From assembly GCA_030057655.1 (NCBI GenBank), contig JASGUQ010000050.1, positions 32,937-96,936 of the forward strand: a stretch of 64,000 bases of DNA, in the 5' to 3' direction. Both the position numbers and the translations under genes were made by a program. The stretch's first letter is position 1. The number at the start of each line of letters is the position of its first letter. The notes below the pieces were generated by a model that saw nothing but the letters and a program-made list of their open reading frames with translations, searched no databases and was not told the DNA's origin. Shown here one piece after another: positions 19,701 through 28,159 of the stretch. The stretch is from Bacillota bacterium. Its GTDB lineage: Bacteria; Bacillota; Clostridia; Christensenellales; Aristaeellaceae.

Positions 19701-20014
19701 TACTTAAGCGAAAGCCCGCCCCGCTTGTGCCCGATCTGCTTGACATACCGGCAGATGTTCTCGTCATAGCGCCGCAACACATCCCGGGACAGCTGCACGC
19801 CCTCTGGCTTTAAAAAGATTTGCCTGTCCAGGTATTCCCAGAAACGGGTATTTTGACTCTCCGTCAGCCCTTCATAATCGCTGTGGTTTAATGCGCCAGC
19901 CAAGCCGTCCAAACTGGTTTTACCAAACAAGTGCAGCATATAGCGAAACAAAATTAAGCGATCGTTGAAAGGGATATCCGCCGCTGTCGCTGTCCGGCGC
20001 CGTCGTATGCTCAT
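16757..20014 (-). CDS. Type III restriction enzyme, Res subunit (helicase-nuclease)
   Basis: This 1085-residue protein is an SF2 helicase with Walker A SATGSGKT (residues 164-171), a DEAH box (V-D-E-A-H, residues 271-275) and a motif VI-like segment IQLFGRGVRLKG. Near the C-terminus, Y-P-D-Y-I-L-W followed by F-I-D-P-K-G gives the D-x(n)-D-x-K pattern of a PD-(D/E)xK nuclease. It acts with Mod: the complex translocates or slides on DNA and cuts at unmethylated sites. The start overlaps the mod stop (ATGA), as expected for a coupled mod-res operon. The frame is intact. Length fits Res proteins (about 900-1100 residues). Confidence 0.9.
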   Translation of the reverse strand: MSIRRRRTATAADIPFNDRLILFRYMLHLFGKTSLDGLAGALNHSDYEGLTESQNTRFWEYLDRQIFLKPEGVQLSRDVLRRYDENICRYVKQIGHKRGGLSLKYFQYIALLFTEIYLDRYFSDREAFSASLNAFAQEKELETLGLLEVSPFMPGSMNKLAFMSATGSGKTLIMHCNILQFLYYLKRARTGGHQVNINQVVVLAPNEGMSKQHLEELALSDIRAALFEKERGFIPATSNQVIVIDMNKLKEEGKQKTVSVDSFEQNNLVLVDEAHRGLQGDVWYDYRTRLSQDGGFAFEYSATFKQALRGNQATMQAMMDEYGKSIIMDYSYKYFYSDGYGKDYRIYNLRNDTIQEQKELYLTGCLLSFYQQMKLYQHYGQAYAPFHVEKPLLVFVGNRVTTSTTKGELTDVEEILTFIDGFVRNRRKTIGYIEAVLNEDTGLLDNKNYELFYGDFNPLKKLSNYSQNITPQQTYEDILRILFNADTLGHEPRLMLTNLRQVDGEIALQIGDQGAYFGVINIGDTATLLKNCENKGLITKTEEFVSESLFQAINQTDSSIHVLIGSRKFTEGWNSWRVSTMGLINFAKGEGSQAIQLFGRGVRLKGYQGRLKRSSKLDVPAIIPQDIQALETLTIFGVKAQYMEDFKRFLELEEMPTDKPLKHTLPVIKRLQGLAEKKLQVIRLPQGVSFKRQAARLLLTKPDDGLLSYLVKNRAVLDCRSKVQTIRSSYNWQLEATTQEHKLPDEALPYLNYARIFEELQQYKNEKTLYNLSIQQDKLQEILEEDGWYTMLIPKSHIAFNSMDKLPLYTDFAIMALKVYIDKFLKYHREQWEAPRMSYQPLTEDNSNFVDEYTFLYQPQRDGYDSWEELKSFLDEVNALLQTKKEIPEYQRKSPYDIITAFDFRYHLYAPLIHVQGKGLEISVSPVSLNAGEKTMVDLLKAYCDDHSQSLNGIDLVLLRNKSKAGIGFFEAGNFYPDYILWMNTEKVQYITFIDPKGLHHVSKDDPKVHFYATIKELEKRLQPSYPDKRIVLNSFILSSTPSAELWQWWKMSKAQREARHVLCLDQIDCIEVMMAKILLEEKTG

Positions 20015-23000
20015 TGGGCCTCCCCCTCAAACATCCTGGCCTTAAACTCCAACTCCGTCATGACCACTTTCCACTGCTCGTTTTTATCCCGGATGTTGTC
20101 CAGGTTGTTGTCGCCGTTGACGAAAATGACATCATATTCCCGGTCATTCGGGTTGATGCGGTAGCGGGTAAAATAGGCATCCAGGGCAGCGTTGCTTCGG
20201 ATCAAATCATCCGTCACCGTGCGCCAGATGACCAGCGCGCGGCGGCCATCAGGCAACCTGCCTTCTACCTGCTGAAAGGCGTACTCGCCGCCATCATCCC
20301 GGGCAAGGCGCACCGCGCCTTCATAGGTTCCGTCCGGGTCATGGCTGGCGAGGAAATGGCCTACTGTGCTTTGGCGTACTACGCTTAAGCCAATCAGATA
20401 GTTGAAGGTTTCCACCACGTCCACCGGGCGCAGCCTGGCCTCGTTGTTCTCGGTAATCTTCATCTGGTACTGGAAGGGGTTGCGGAAGGCCTGAATGTCC
20501 AGCAGGCTGTCTGCTGTTTCGGTATCAAGCATATAGCGCACCAGGTATTCTTCGCCAAAGAGGCTGCCCAGGAAATCTCCCTTATCCGTGTCCAGACGGA
20601 TGTTGGAAAGGGCATCTTCGTAGCTTTCCAGGCGGATGTACTTCATCAGGTGGCTAACGCCAGTGTCGCGGTTTTGGGGCTTGCCGTCTTTCCAGTCATC
20701 TGAATAGATCACTTTTTGCATGCGTGGTTTGGTTACTGCATTAAAATGATGCCCCATTTCCACCATGATGTATTTGCGCTGCCCATCGTCTTGTCGATTT
20801 AGGTTAATAACAGCATGACCGGTAGTACCTGAGCCTGCAAAGTAGTCCAAAACAATGCCTTTTGAATCCAAATTGCTAGCAATTAAACAATCTTCTACGA
20901 GCTTTTGTGATTTTGCAAAATCAAAAGGTTTTTTACCGAACAAATCCTTTAGTTCCGCAGCACCATAGTTTGCCGACGCATATTTTTTATCTTCCCACCA
21001 TGTTGTAGGTAGAGAATCTGAATCCATACGTGTTTTGAAGTCTATGTTCACAACACCTGCTTTATCTCTACGAACACGATATTCTGAAAGATCACTTAAA
21101 ATACGGTCTTGCCCACGTTGCCATCTCTTTAGATCGTTTTTATCAGAGATTGGCCACACGGCAATCTCTCCATCATGGCATTCTTCTAGAATTTCATATT
21201 CCTCAGCTTCAATATTATACTCCATTTTCGGAATACGAATTTCATCCTTGTTATTCACATATATTGGAAAATGAAGAGTAGGTCGATCTTCTTTTTTGTC
21301 AGCAGTTCCCGAACGAATGAGATTAGCCCAAGCATAATTGCCAATATCATCTATTAAAGGAAAACGTTTTAATGTATGTGATTCCTTATCAAGTGCCGCA
21401 GGAACAGCACCTTCTCCTTTTCCAAAAAACAAAGCATATTCATGCGATGGAGCAAACTTTCCTTTTGTTTTTCTTCCAGCAGGATTTGATCTTACAGCAA
21501 CAATCCCAACTTGCTTGGAAAAGATGTTTTTCAAAATATGTCGAAAACCACATACCTCTTCGTCATCAATTGCCGCACAAATTATTGAATCAGAAGACAG
21601 CATTTCATGGGCTAATAAAGTTCTATCATAAATCAAAGATAACCATGCGCTATCTTTATAATTATTCTTATATAAAATGGCAGATGCATCAGTATTATAT
21701 GGTGGATCAATATAAACACATGCTATTTTTTGAAAATATTTATTTCGGATTCCTTGCAGAGCATGATAGTTATCAGCATTTATTAATAATCCATCCGTTT
21801 GTTCATCCACATTATCAAAGGTAGCCAGAAGCTTGCCTTTGAACACTTCAGTAAAATGCCTGGTATCTATCACCAAATTCTGATTGTTCTTTAGGAATTC
21901 CATACTTGGAGGATTGGTCCAGCCTTTGGCCTCCTGAATGGTATATAAATTCATCCATTCCTGTACCTGCTGCTGGTTTCCGGCAATCTCGGGCCAGAAG
22001 CCTTGGTCGATGCGGTCCAGGGTGATGCACCAGTTGGTTTCCACCACAAACTTCTTTTTCAGCCACAACTTCTTTTGAAAATCCTCCAGTTGGGCCAGGA
22101 AATCAATGATCACATGACCCACCCGCTTGATGGCCCTTACCTTGGCCAGCCAGGTTTCTACCCGCTGTTCGTTTTCCGTGTCCAGGTCATCCAGGTGCAT
22201 CACTTCGTTTTTAATATAAAAATCCAACTCCCGCCGGAGGAAGCCGCCCAAATCCTTATGGATAAAATAGTCAAAGGTGTTCTTGGCTACATAGGCTTCC
22301 AGATGGCGCTGCAGCACGGTCTTTGGCTTTCTGTGGTCCTTGGATATATCCTTTAACAGGGGAACAATCAAAGAATCATAGTCATTAACAATCTTGTCTT
22401 TGATGGTTGCATAATTTTCCTCAGCGTATTTGCGCTTTTTATCTTCCGGTATGTCAAACACAAAGCGGATGAACAGCTCTCGTTTTTCCTGATCATATTC
22501 AAAGGTGCGGATGCCGGGATGGTTTTCCTCGTCCTCGGTAAACAGCATGAACACCCGCTTGCTGTCGTCAGCTTCCTTGATGTTGTCCTTCTCCGTGGTA
22601 GCGTCCACCAGCCGGAAATGGACGCTGATGCCCTGCTCCACAAAGGTATAATCCTTAAAATTTTCGCTGGTTTTGATGTAGTACTGGTCGTGGTTGGCCC
22701 AGTACAGCTTTACTTCCTCCCCCTCATAGGGGATGGCGTATACGCCTTCCTTGTAGCGGCGTTTGCTGATAAAGTCTCCCTCATCATAATAGCGGTTAAA
22801 GAAGGAATACAGGGCAGAGTACACATCGGTTTCCAGCGCGCTCAGGTCAGCGCCTGCGGCCTTTTTCTTTTTTAAAGCCTCGTATTCTGCAGCCCATACC
22901 GGACTGTCGGACACCTGAATGCCTGCTGCCTTGGCAGTGTCCTCAATTTCCTTCATTCGCTGGCTGACACTGGTGCCATCTTCCGCAAAAGGTTTCAGGG

Positions 23001-23157
23001 TTTCCTGCACCTTTTTAGGCAGGTCTTTTGTCAAAAACCTTTCAATTTTGTTTTTTCTGATGTTTATGATGCGATAGATGCCAAAAACCAGGTCGGATTT
23101 GTCCAACTCGAAAATGCTGCGCAACAAATCAGTAAATCGGGTCAGCCGTTCATTCAT
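20011..23157 (-). CDS. Type III DNA methyltransferase, Mod subunit
   Basis: The 1048-residue protein has the amino-methyltransferase motif D-P-P-Y (residues 484-487) followed by the SAM-binding motif DYFAGSGTTGHAV (about residues 771-783). This beta-class order is that of type III Mod enzymes that make N6-methyladenine. It is longer than classical Mod (about 650 residues) because of roughly 430 extra N-terminal residues without a clear motif. The region between the two motifs holds the target-recognition domain. DNA coding for about residues 425-780 (20820-21880) is visibly AT-richer than the rest of the gene, suggesting exchange of the catalytic and recognition block. GAGAGGAAG precedes the ATG. 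Confidence 0.9.
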   Translation of the reverse strand: MNERLTRFTDLLRSIFELDKSDLVFGIYRIINIRKNKIERFLTKDLPKKVQETLKPFAEDGTSVSQRMKEIEDTAKAAGIQVSDSPVWAAEYEALKKKKAAGADLSALETDVYSALYSFFNRYYDEGDFISKRRYKEGVYAIPYEGEEVKLYWANHDQYYIKTSENFKDYTFVEQGISVHFRLVDATTEKDNIKEADDSKRVFMLFTEDEENHPGIRTFEYDQEKRELFIRFVFDIPEDKKRKYAEENYATIKDKIVNDYDSLIVPLLKDISKDHRKPKTVLQRHLEAYVAKNTFDYFIHKDLGGFLRRELDFYIKNEVMHLDDLDTENEQRVETWLAKVRAIKRVGHVIIDFLAQLEDFQKKLWLKKKFVVETNWCITLDRIDQGFWPEIAGNQQQVQEWMNLYTIQEAKGWTNPPSMEFLKNNQNLVIDTRHFTEVFKGKLLATFDNVDEQTDGLLINADNYHALQGIRNKYFQKIACVYIDPPYNTDASAILYKNNYKDSAWLSLIYDRTLLAHEMLSSDSIICAAIDDEEVCGFRHILKNIFSKQVGIVAVRSNPAGRKTKGKFAPSHEYALFFGKGEGAVPAALDKESHTLKRFPLIDDIGNYAWANLIRSGTADKKEDRPTLHFPIYVNNKDEIRIPKMEYNIEAEEYEILEECHDGEIAVWPISDKNDLKRWQRGQDRILSDLSEYRVRRDKAGVVNIDFKTRMDSDSLPTTWWEDKKYASANYGAAELKDLFGKKPFDFAKSQKLVEDCLIASNLDSKGIVLDYFAGSGTTGHAVINLNRQDDGQRKYIMVEMGHHFNAVTKPRMQKVIYSDDWKDGKPQNRDTGVSHLMKYIRLESYEDALSNIRLDTDKGDFLGSLFGEEYLVRYMLDTETADSLLDIQAFRNPFQYQMKITENNEARLRPVDVVETFNYLIGLSVVRQSTVGHFLASHDPDGTYEGAVRLARDDGGEYAFQQVEGRLPDGRRALVIWRTVTDDLIRSNAALDAYFTRYRINPNDREYDVIFVNGDNNLDNIRDKNEQWKVVMTELEFKARMFEGEAQ

Positions 23158-23327
23158 TTGCTTTACTTCCTCTCTTGATAGGGCAAGGCCCAGTGAACTG
23201 CAAATAGCGGATTGAGTGATTGCTTATTACAGCAGGTCAGATCGTTTCATCCCCTGATGGCAAGCTGCTTTGAAAGCTCGTTATTGTCGAAATTCACTGG
23301 TTCTTCCCTTCATGGAGTAATAGGGTT

Positions 23328-23357
23328 ATTCTATCAAACCGGATGTTTAAATTGCAA
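23328..23357 (-). promoter_or_regulatory. Candidate promoter of the mod-res operon
   Basis: On the minus strand TTGCAA (23352-23357) and TAGAAT (23328-23333) are separated by 18 bases. The leader to the mod ATG would be about 160 bases. Confidence 0.4.
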
Positions 23358-23419
23358 ATACAGACAACAAGACAGATTGATGATTTCTGTATTCTTATTT
23401 TATGTTTTACTCTTAAAAG

Positions 23420-23448
23420 ATGGCAATTTCTCTGTTTTAGGTTACAAT
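23420..23448 (+). promoter_or_regulatory. Candidate promoter of the PHP phosphatase operon
   Basis: TACAAT (23443-23448) lies 17 bases after ATGGCA (23420-23425), a weak -35. Its start point would be about 30 bases before the proposed ATC start codon. The rest of the 23158-23480 gap holds only the mod leader and promoter. Confidence 0.4.
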
Positions 23449-23482
23449 AGCAGGGCAGGTTTTTTGAAAGGAGCGTTTCACC

Positions 23483-24271
23483 ATCCGTACCAACTATCAC
23501 ACCCACACCACCCGCTGCAACCACGCCGTGGGCAGCGATGAATCTTATGTCTTGGAAGCCATCAGGGCGGGGTATTCCGTCCTGGGCTTTTCAGACCACG
23601 GCCCCTGGCCGTATCAGGACGGGTTTTCCTCCCACATCCGCATGGATATTTCCCTTTTCCCGGATTACCTGAACAGCATCCGGGCGCTGAGGGAGAAGTA
23701 CAAGGGGCAGATCGAGATCTTGATCGGCCTGGAGTCGGAGTATTACCCGGAGCATCATTCCTGGCTGCTTGAGCAGGTGGAGGAGCAGGGCCTTGATTTC
23801 CTGATCCTGGGCAGCCATTTTGACCGGCCGGATGAGGAGCTGTACTTCGGCGGGCTGAGAACGGCGCAGGAGTATGACCGTTACGCCAAGCACACCATCA
23901 AGGGCATGGAATCCGGCGCTTTCCAGGCGCTGGCGCACCCGGAATTGTTTATGCTGAATGCGGTCAAGTTTGACGAGGACTGCGAAAGCGTCTCCCGGGA
24001 CCTGATCCAGGCGGCCAAGGCGCTGGATTTGCCGCTGGAATACAACCTGTCCGGGCTGTACCCCATCTCTTGGCGCAACGGCCTGGGCTACCCCAACCCG
24101 GATTTCTGGAAGATCGCGGCCCGGGAAGGCGCGACGGCCATCATCGGCCTGGACGCGCATGACCCACGGCGCTTTCAGGACACGGACAAGTATGACGAGG
24201 CGGTCAAGTTTCTTGACGGCCTTGGCATCAAGCGGATCGATACCCTGAAAACCCCAATAAGCACACAGTAA
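23483..24271 (+). CDS. PHP-domain histidinol-phosphatase family protein, apparent ATC start
   Basis: The conserved PHP N-terminus (T-N-Y-H-T-H-T-T-R-C-N-H) is encoded from 23489, upstream of the first possible standard start (GTG 23528). Using GTG 23528 would delete the metal-binding H-x-H motif. In frame between the stop at 23465 and that motif there is no ATG, GTG or TTG. AAGGAG (23468-23473) lies nine bases before ATC 23483, which would give M-R-T-N-Y-H. The remaining family motifs are present: LIGLESEYYP, LGSHFD, LAHPELF, EYNLSGLY and GLDAHDPRRF. The product of about 262 residues fits a HisK-type phosphoesterase; without his genes nearby, another phosphoester substrate is possible. Confidence 0.8.
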   Translation: MRTNYHTHTTRCNHAVGSDESYVLEAIRAGYSVLGFSDHGPWPYQDGFSSHIRMDISLFPDYLNSIRALREKYKGQIEILIGLESEYYPEHHSWLLEQVEEQGLDFLILGSHFDRPDEELYFGGLRTAQEYDRYAKHTIKGMESGAFQALAHPELFMLNAVKFDEDCESVSRDLIQAAKALDLPLEYNLSGLYPISWRNGLGYPNPDFWKIAAREGATAIIGLDAHDPRRFQDTDKYDEAVKFLDGLGIKRIDTLKTPISTQ

Positions 24272-24281
24272 GGAGAACACC

Positions 24282-25172
24282 ATGACGCAAGCGACAAAAC
24301 CCCAGAAGGAAAGCCCGCTGCTGTTTCTATACCGGATCATCCAGGGCGCGCTGATCGGCGGCGGCGCCATCCTGCCCGGCGTTTCAGGCGGCGTGCTGGC
24401 CGTGGTCTTTGGGATCTACCAGCCCATGATGGCCTTTTTGTCCCGCCCCTTTAAGACCTTCAAGACCTACTGGAAACTGTTTATCCCGATCATCCTGGGC
24501 GTGGGCCTTGGCTTCTGGGGCTTTGCGAAGCTGATCGCCTGGCTGTTTTCCGGCGATTCGCCCTATCCGCTGGCCCTTTTTATCGGCCTGATTTTGGGCA
24601 CGGTGCCGCAATTGTACAAGACCGCGCAGAAGCCGCAAAACGGCGTCAGCCTGACCGACAGCGAAAAAAAGAACAACCTGCTGGCCCTTGTGATCAGCTT
24701 TGTTGCCCTCATGGCCTTCCTGTTTTTCATCTCCAGGCAGACCAGCATGCAGAGCATCGAGCCCACCGTGCTCTGGTCCTTCCTGTCCGGCCTGATCTGG
24801 GGTTTTTCCCTGGTGGTGCCGGGCTTGTCCTCCTCCTCCATCCTGCTGTTCATCGGCATCTACACCAAGCTGATGGCCGGGGTGAAGGACCTGAACTTTT
24901 CCATCATCATCCCCCTCTTTATCGGCATCGCGATCGTCGCCTTTGTGTTTGCCCGCTTTGTGGACAAATTGTTTGAAAAGCGCTACGGCATCGCGTCCAA
25001 CGCCGTGGTGGGCCTGGTGGCGGCCAGCACCCTCGCCATCATCTTTTTCCCGCCGCCTGAGTACAAGATCGATTCCGTCACAACCGGGCTGATCTGCCTT
25101 GTAATCATGGGCGCGGGCTTCGTGGGCGCGCACTACCTGGACAAGTGGGGGCAGACCATCAAGCCCGATTAG
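24282..25172 (+). CDS. popT: DUF368 polyprenyl-phosphate transporter (PopT family)
   Basis: This 296-residue membrane protein carries the DUF368 hallmark near its start, G-G-G-A-I-L-P-G-V-S-G-G, and a second related repeat in the middle (SLVVPGLSSSSILLFIGIY), as in an inverted-repeat transporter. Roughly eight hydrophobic segments are visible. Members of DUF368 (PopT) were shown to recycle undecaprenyl phosphate across the membrane for cell-wall synthesis. AAGGAG precedes the ATG, ten bases after the PHP gene, so the two are probably co-transcribed. Confidence 0.88.
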   Translation: MTQATKPQKESPLLFLYRIIQGALIGGGAILPGVSGGVLAVVFGIYQPMMAFLSRPFKTFKTYWKLFIPIILGVGLGFWGFAKLIAWLFSGDSPYPLALFIGLILGTVPQLYKTAQKPQNGVSLTDSEKKNNLLALVISFVALMAFLFFISRQTSMQSIEPTVLWSFLSGLIWGFSLVVPGLSSSSILLFIGIYTKLMAGVKDLNFSIIIPLFIGIAIVAFVFARFVDKLFEKRYGIASNAVVGLVAASTLAIIFFPPPEYKIDSVTTGLICLVIMGAGFVGAHYLDKWGQTIKPD

Positions 25173-25211
25173 GCAGGGCTTTCTGATACCCTGCGGGAAG
25201 CAAGGAGAACA

Positions 25212-26144
25212 ATGAAAACATTTGTCAGAAACAGCGAACTGATCGGCAAAACGCCGCTGGTGTACCTGGTGCGGCTTCAAAAGCACCTGGGGCTGAAGGC
25301 CGACATCCTGGCCAAGGTTGAGGGCTTTAACCCCGCCGGCTCCATCAAAGACCGGGTCGCCATGTTCATGGTGGACGAAGCGGAAAAAGCCGGGGAGCTG
25401 AGGCCCGGCGGGCTGATCGTGGAGGCTTCCAGCGGCAACACGGGCATTGGCCTGGCGATGGTGGCGGCCGCGCGCGGCTACAAGCTGATTTTGACCATGC
25501 CGGACAGCATGTCAAAGGAGCGGGCGCAGCTGCTGTCCGCCTATGGCGCGCAACTGGTTCTGACCCCGGGGGCGGAGGGCATGGCGGGCGCGATCAAAAA
25601 GGCGGAGCAGATCGCCAGCGAGAACCCCGGCAGCCTCTACGCGCGCCAGTTTGAGAACGAGGCCAACCCCAGGGCGCATTACGCGACCACCGGGCCGGAG
25701 ATCGAGCGGGCCGCCCACGGCAGAATTGATATCTTTGTCGCCAGCGTCGGCACCGGCGGCACCATCACCGGCACAGGCCGGTATCTCAGGGAAAAGCACC
25801 CGAACCTTGAGGTCGTGGCGGTGGAGCCAAGCGGCTCCCCGGTGCTCTCCGGCGGCAAAAGCGGCAGGCACGCCATCCAGGGCATCGGCGCGGGCTTTGT
25901 GCCCAAGGTGCTGGACACCGGGATCTATGACCGCGTAATCGCGGTGACGGACGAGGCGAGTAAGCACATGACAAGGCTTCTGGCCACCAAGGAAGGCCTG
26001 CTTTGCGGCATCAGCTCCGGCGCGGCGATGGAGGCCGCGGCGCAGTTGGCCAGGGAGGACAGGAACGCCGGCAAATCCATCGTGGTCATCCTGCCGGACA
26101 CCGGCAGCCGGTATTTATCTGACGGTTTATTTTCGGATGGATAG
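25212..26144 (+). CDS. cysK: Cysteine synthase (O-acetylserine sulfhydrylase)
   Basis: The 310-residue enzyme is a fold-type II PLP protein. The PLP lysine is in NPAGSIKDRVA (Lys46), the substrate loop is E-A-S-S-G-N-T-G, and the phosphate-binding loop is VGTGGTITGTG. It makes cysteine from O-acetylserine and sulfide. AAGGAG lies a few bases before the ATG. The next gene is serine acetyltransferase, which supplies its substrate. No T-box or other cysteine riboswitch is visible in the 39-base gap upstream. Confidence 0.95.
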   Translation: MKTFVRNSELIGKTPLVYLVRLQKHLGLKADILAKVEGFNPAGSIKDRVAMFMVDEAEKAGELRPGGLIVEASSGNTGIGLAMVAAARGYKLILTMPDSMSKERAQLLSAYGAQLVLTPGAEGMAGAIKKAEQIASENPGSLYARQFENEANPRAHYATTGPEIERAAHGRIDIFVASVGTGGTITGTGRYLREKHPNLEVVAVEPSGSPVLSGGKSGRHAIQGIGAGFVPKVLDTGIYDRVIAVTDEASKHMTRLLATKEGLLCGISSGAAMEAAAQLAREDRNAGKSIVVILPDTGSRYLSDGLFSDG

Positions 26145-26163
26145 CAAGGAAAGGAAGATCAAC

Positions 26164-27039
26164 ATGCCAGGCATCAACAGGACGCACAGGGAGAATTTGC
26201 TCCGCGCCCTGGGTGAAAACACCCTGCGCTGCGCCAACCCCATCAGCGATGTGAGCCAGATCCCGGACCGCAGGCAGGTGGTGCTGCTGATCAAGGACCT
26301 GCAGTCCCTGATGTTTCCCAACTATTTCCGCGTATCGGGCAGGCATGAGGGGGAGGAGGGCGACCTGTACACCTGGGCCTATCGTTCCCTCCACGATTTG
26401 TTCACAAAATGCCTGCCCCTGTTCCAAAAGGATTGTGAACGCGATGCGGACGAGCTGGCAATGGAGTTTTTGGACAAACTGCCGGGGATCAAAAGCCTGC
26501 TGATCAGCGACGCCAACGCCATCTATGAGGGCGACCCCGCGGCGCTGAGCTGCGAGGAGGTGCTGATCTGCTACCCGGGCTTTTACGCCATCTCCATCCA
26601 CCGCCTGGCGCACGCGATGTATCAGATGCAGATCCCGCTCCTTCCCCGGATCATGAGCGAGTACGCGCACGAAAAGACGGGGATCGACATCCACCCCGGC
26701 GCCAGCATCGGCAGGCGCTTCTGCATCGACCACGGCACCGGTATCGTCATCGGCGAAACAGCCAGGCTGGGGGATGATGTGAAGCTGTACCAGGGGGTCA
26801 CCCTGGGCGCCAAGTCCTTCTCCCTGGATGAGGAGGGCAAGCCGGTCAAGGGCGTGCACCGCCACCCCACCATTGGAAACGACGTCGTGATCTACGCCAA
26901 CGCGGTCATCCTGGGCGGGGACACGGTGGTGGGCGACCACTGCGTGATCGGCGGCAGCGTTTGGCTGACCGAGTCCATCCCGGACAACACCATCATCTAC
27001 TACGACGGGGAGAACAAGATCAGGAACAAGCCGCTGTAA
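26164..27039 (+). CDS. cysE: Serine O-acetyltransferase, EpsC type
   Basis: This protein of about 291 residues has an alpha-helical N-terminal part and a C-terminal left-handed beta-helix of hexapeptide repeats. The latter includes I-D-I-H-P-G-A-S-I-G, C-I-D-H-G-T-G-I-V-I-G-E-T-A and VTLGAKSF, the acetyl-CoA-binding signature of serine acetyltransferases. The length fits the longer EpsC branch rather than short CysE. The start is placed at ATG 26164, after a purine-rich GGAAAGGAAG site; ATG 26137, overlapping cysK, has no site. It produces O-acetylserine for the CysK encoded just upstream. Confidence 0.9.
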   Translation: MPGINRTHRENLLRALGENTLRCANPISDVSQIPDRRQVVLLIKDLQSLMFPNYFRVSGRHEGEEGDLYTWAYRSLHDLFTKCLPLFQKDCERDADELAMEFLDKLPGIKSLLISDANAIYEGDPAALSCEEVLICYPGFYAISIHRLAHAMYQMQIPLLPRIMSEYAHEKTGIDIHPGASIGRRFCIDHGTGIVIGETARLGDDVKLYQGVTLGAKSFSLDEEGKPVKGVHRHPTIGNDVVIYANAVILGGDTVVGDHCVIGGSVWLTESIPDNTIIYYDGENKIRNKPL

Positions 27040-27315
27040 CGCTGAATTACTCGTTTAGTATATTGGCAAAATCTCGAGAACTCATACAACATGATGTTTT
27101 CAAGAACTTTCATTATCTGATCAAGCCGGTTATGTTCATTTTAGGGCGCTAGCAGGAATGTTCAAATAGAATTACCACCCCAGATTGCAAAAGCCAATCA
27201 ACTGGAATCTCGCTTAATTCCTGCTTATCTTGTTTTTTTCGGTTCAAACTAAAAGTCGAGACGCCCGCGAGCGACATGAATTTTAGTACAACATCTCAGC
27301 AATTATGATCAATCA

Positions 27316-28061
27316 TCAATAGCCGATCAGTTCATAATCGCTCTTTTTCAGTCCCCACTGATCCACAATTTTAGGCCGGGGTATCAGCCCAAGATAGTAC
27401 CTGGTCAAATCCATCAGCTCATAGTTTACTTTGTTTTGGGCCCCGTGGTAGGTCACAGTGTACAGATCTTTCGGGTAGGCGGATCGGTACCAGTCAATGA
27501 ACTCCTGCGACATATTGAACTCGGGGACGGCGCGATAAAGGTCCACACCGCCAAAACAGTGCAGCAATTCATGGGCATAGGAAGCGGAAATGCATAGATG
27601 ATGCTTTTCGTGCCAAAATATCGCTTCATGAAATCGATATGGCCGTTTTCATCAATCCATTTTTGATAAACTTCATATACAGATCCTTCAATTTTCTGCA
27701 TGTTCAGATTGAAGGTAGCTTCAGCATAAAGATAGGGCGTATTCATGAAATCCCACAGCAAATCCATCCGAGTGTCACAGGCTGCCGCCTCTTTGCGGAT
27801 CCATTTGACATCCATCCCCACCCGCCTGAGGGGCTCAGCATACTGATTATAATCAACCTGCTTTCTCCAGTTCCATGTGGTTATGGTATCATTGGCAAAG
27901 ACTGAAATAATGACAGTGCGATCATGCAGTTTTTTGCAACAACCGTAAATATTGCCGTAACGGGTTGCGCTTGCATCGAATGTGACGCACAAAAGAATCA
28001 ACATCAAACCAGCGATCAAAAGAAAAATGATTTTTTCACTGTTACAATGTACCGTCCACAT
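27316..28061 (-). pseudogene. Frameshifted HExxH zinc metalloprotease-like secreted protein
   Basis: Two overlapping minus-strand frames make one protein. The first (from about 28061) has a hydrophobic N-terminus (IIFLLIAGLMLILLCV) and runs to about 27570 (KSIIYAFP). The second continues as S-Y-A-H-E-L-L-H-C-F-G-G and runs to 27316. A one-base shift near 27568-27580 would join them exactly at an H-E-L-L-H zinc-protease motif. The start is uncertain because no good ribosome-binding site is visible. It may be a real pseudogene, a sequencing indel, or programmed frameshifting; no slippery heptamer stands out. The 276-base gap between cysE and this gene holds only a short ACTAAAA/TTTTAGT inverted repeat (27248-27287). 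Confidence 0.6.
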
Positions 28062-28076
28062 ATTGATAACAACCGC

Positions 28077-28105
28077 TTGATTCGCAAATCTGCAGTTGTT
28101 AGAAT
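28077..28105 (+). promoter_or_regulatory. Promoter of the LRR protein operon
   Basis: TTGATT (28077-28082) and TAGAAT (28100-28105) are spaced by 17 bases. They lie about 55 bases before the LRR gene and overlap the divergent metalloprotease leader. Confidence 0.55.
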
Positions 28106-28159
28106 AGAATCGTACAGAAAGAAGGCAACATGTAATGAACGCATCGGGAGGCAATTCTG

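Noticed and set aside
23528..24271. GTG 23528 as start of the PHP gene
   Set aside because: It would remove the H-x-H metal-binding motif and has no ribosome-binding site.
25173..25211. T-box or riboswitch before cysK
   Set aside because: The gap is too short and holds only a ribosome-binding site.
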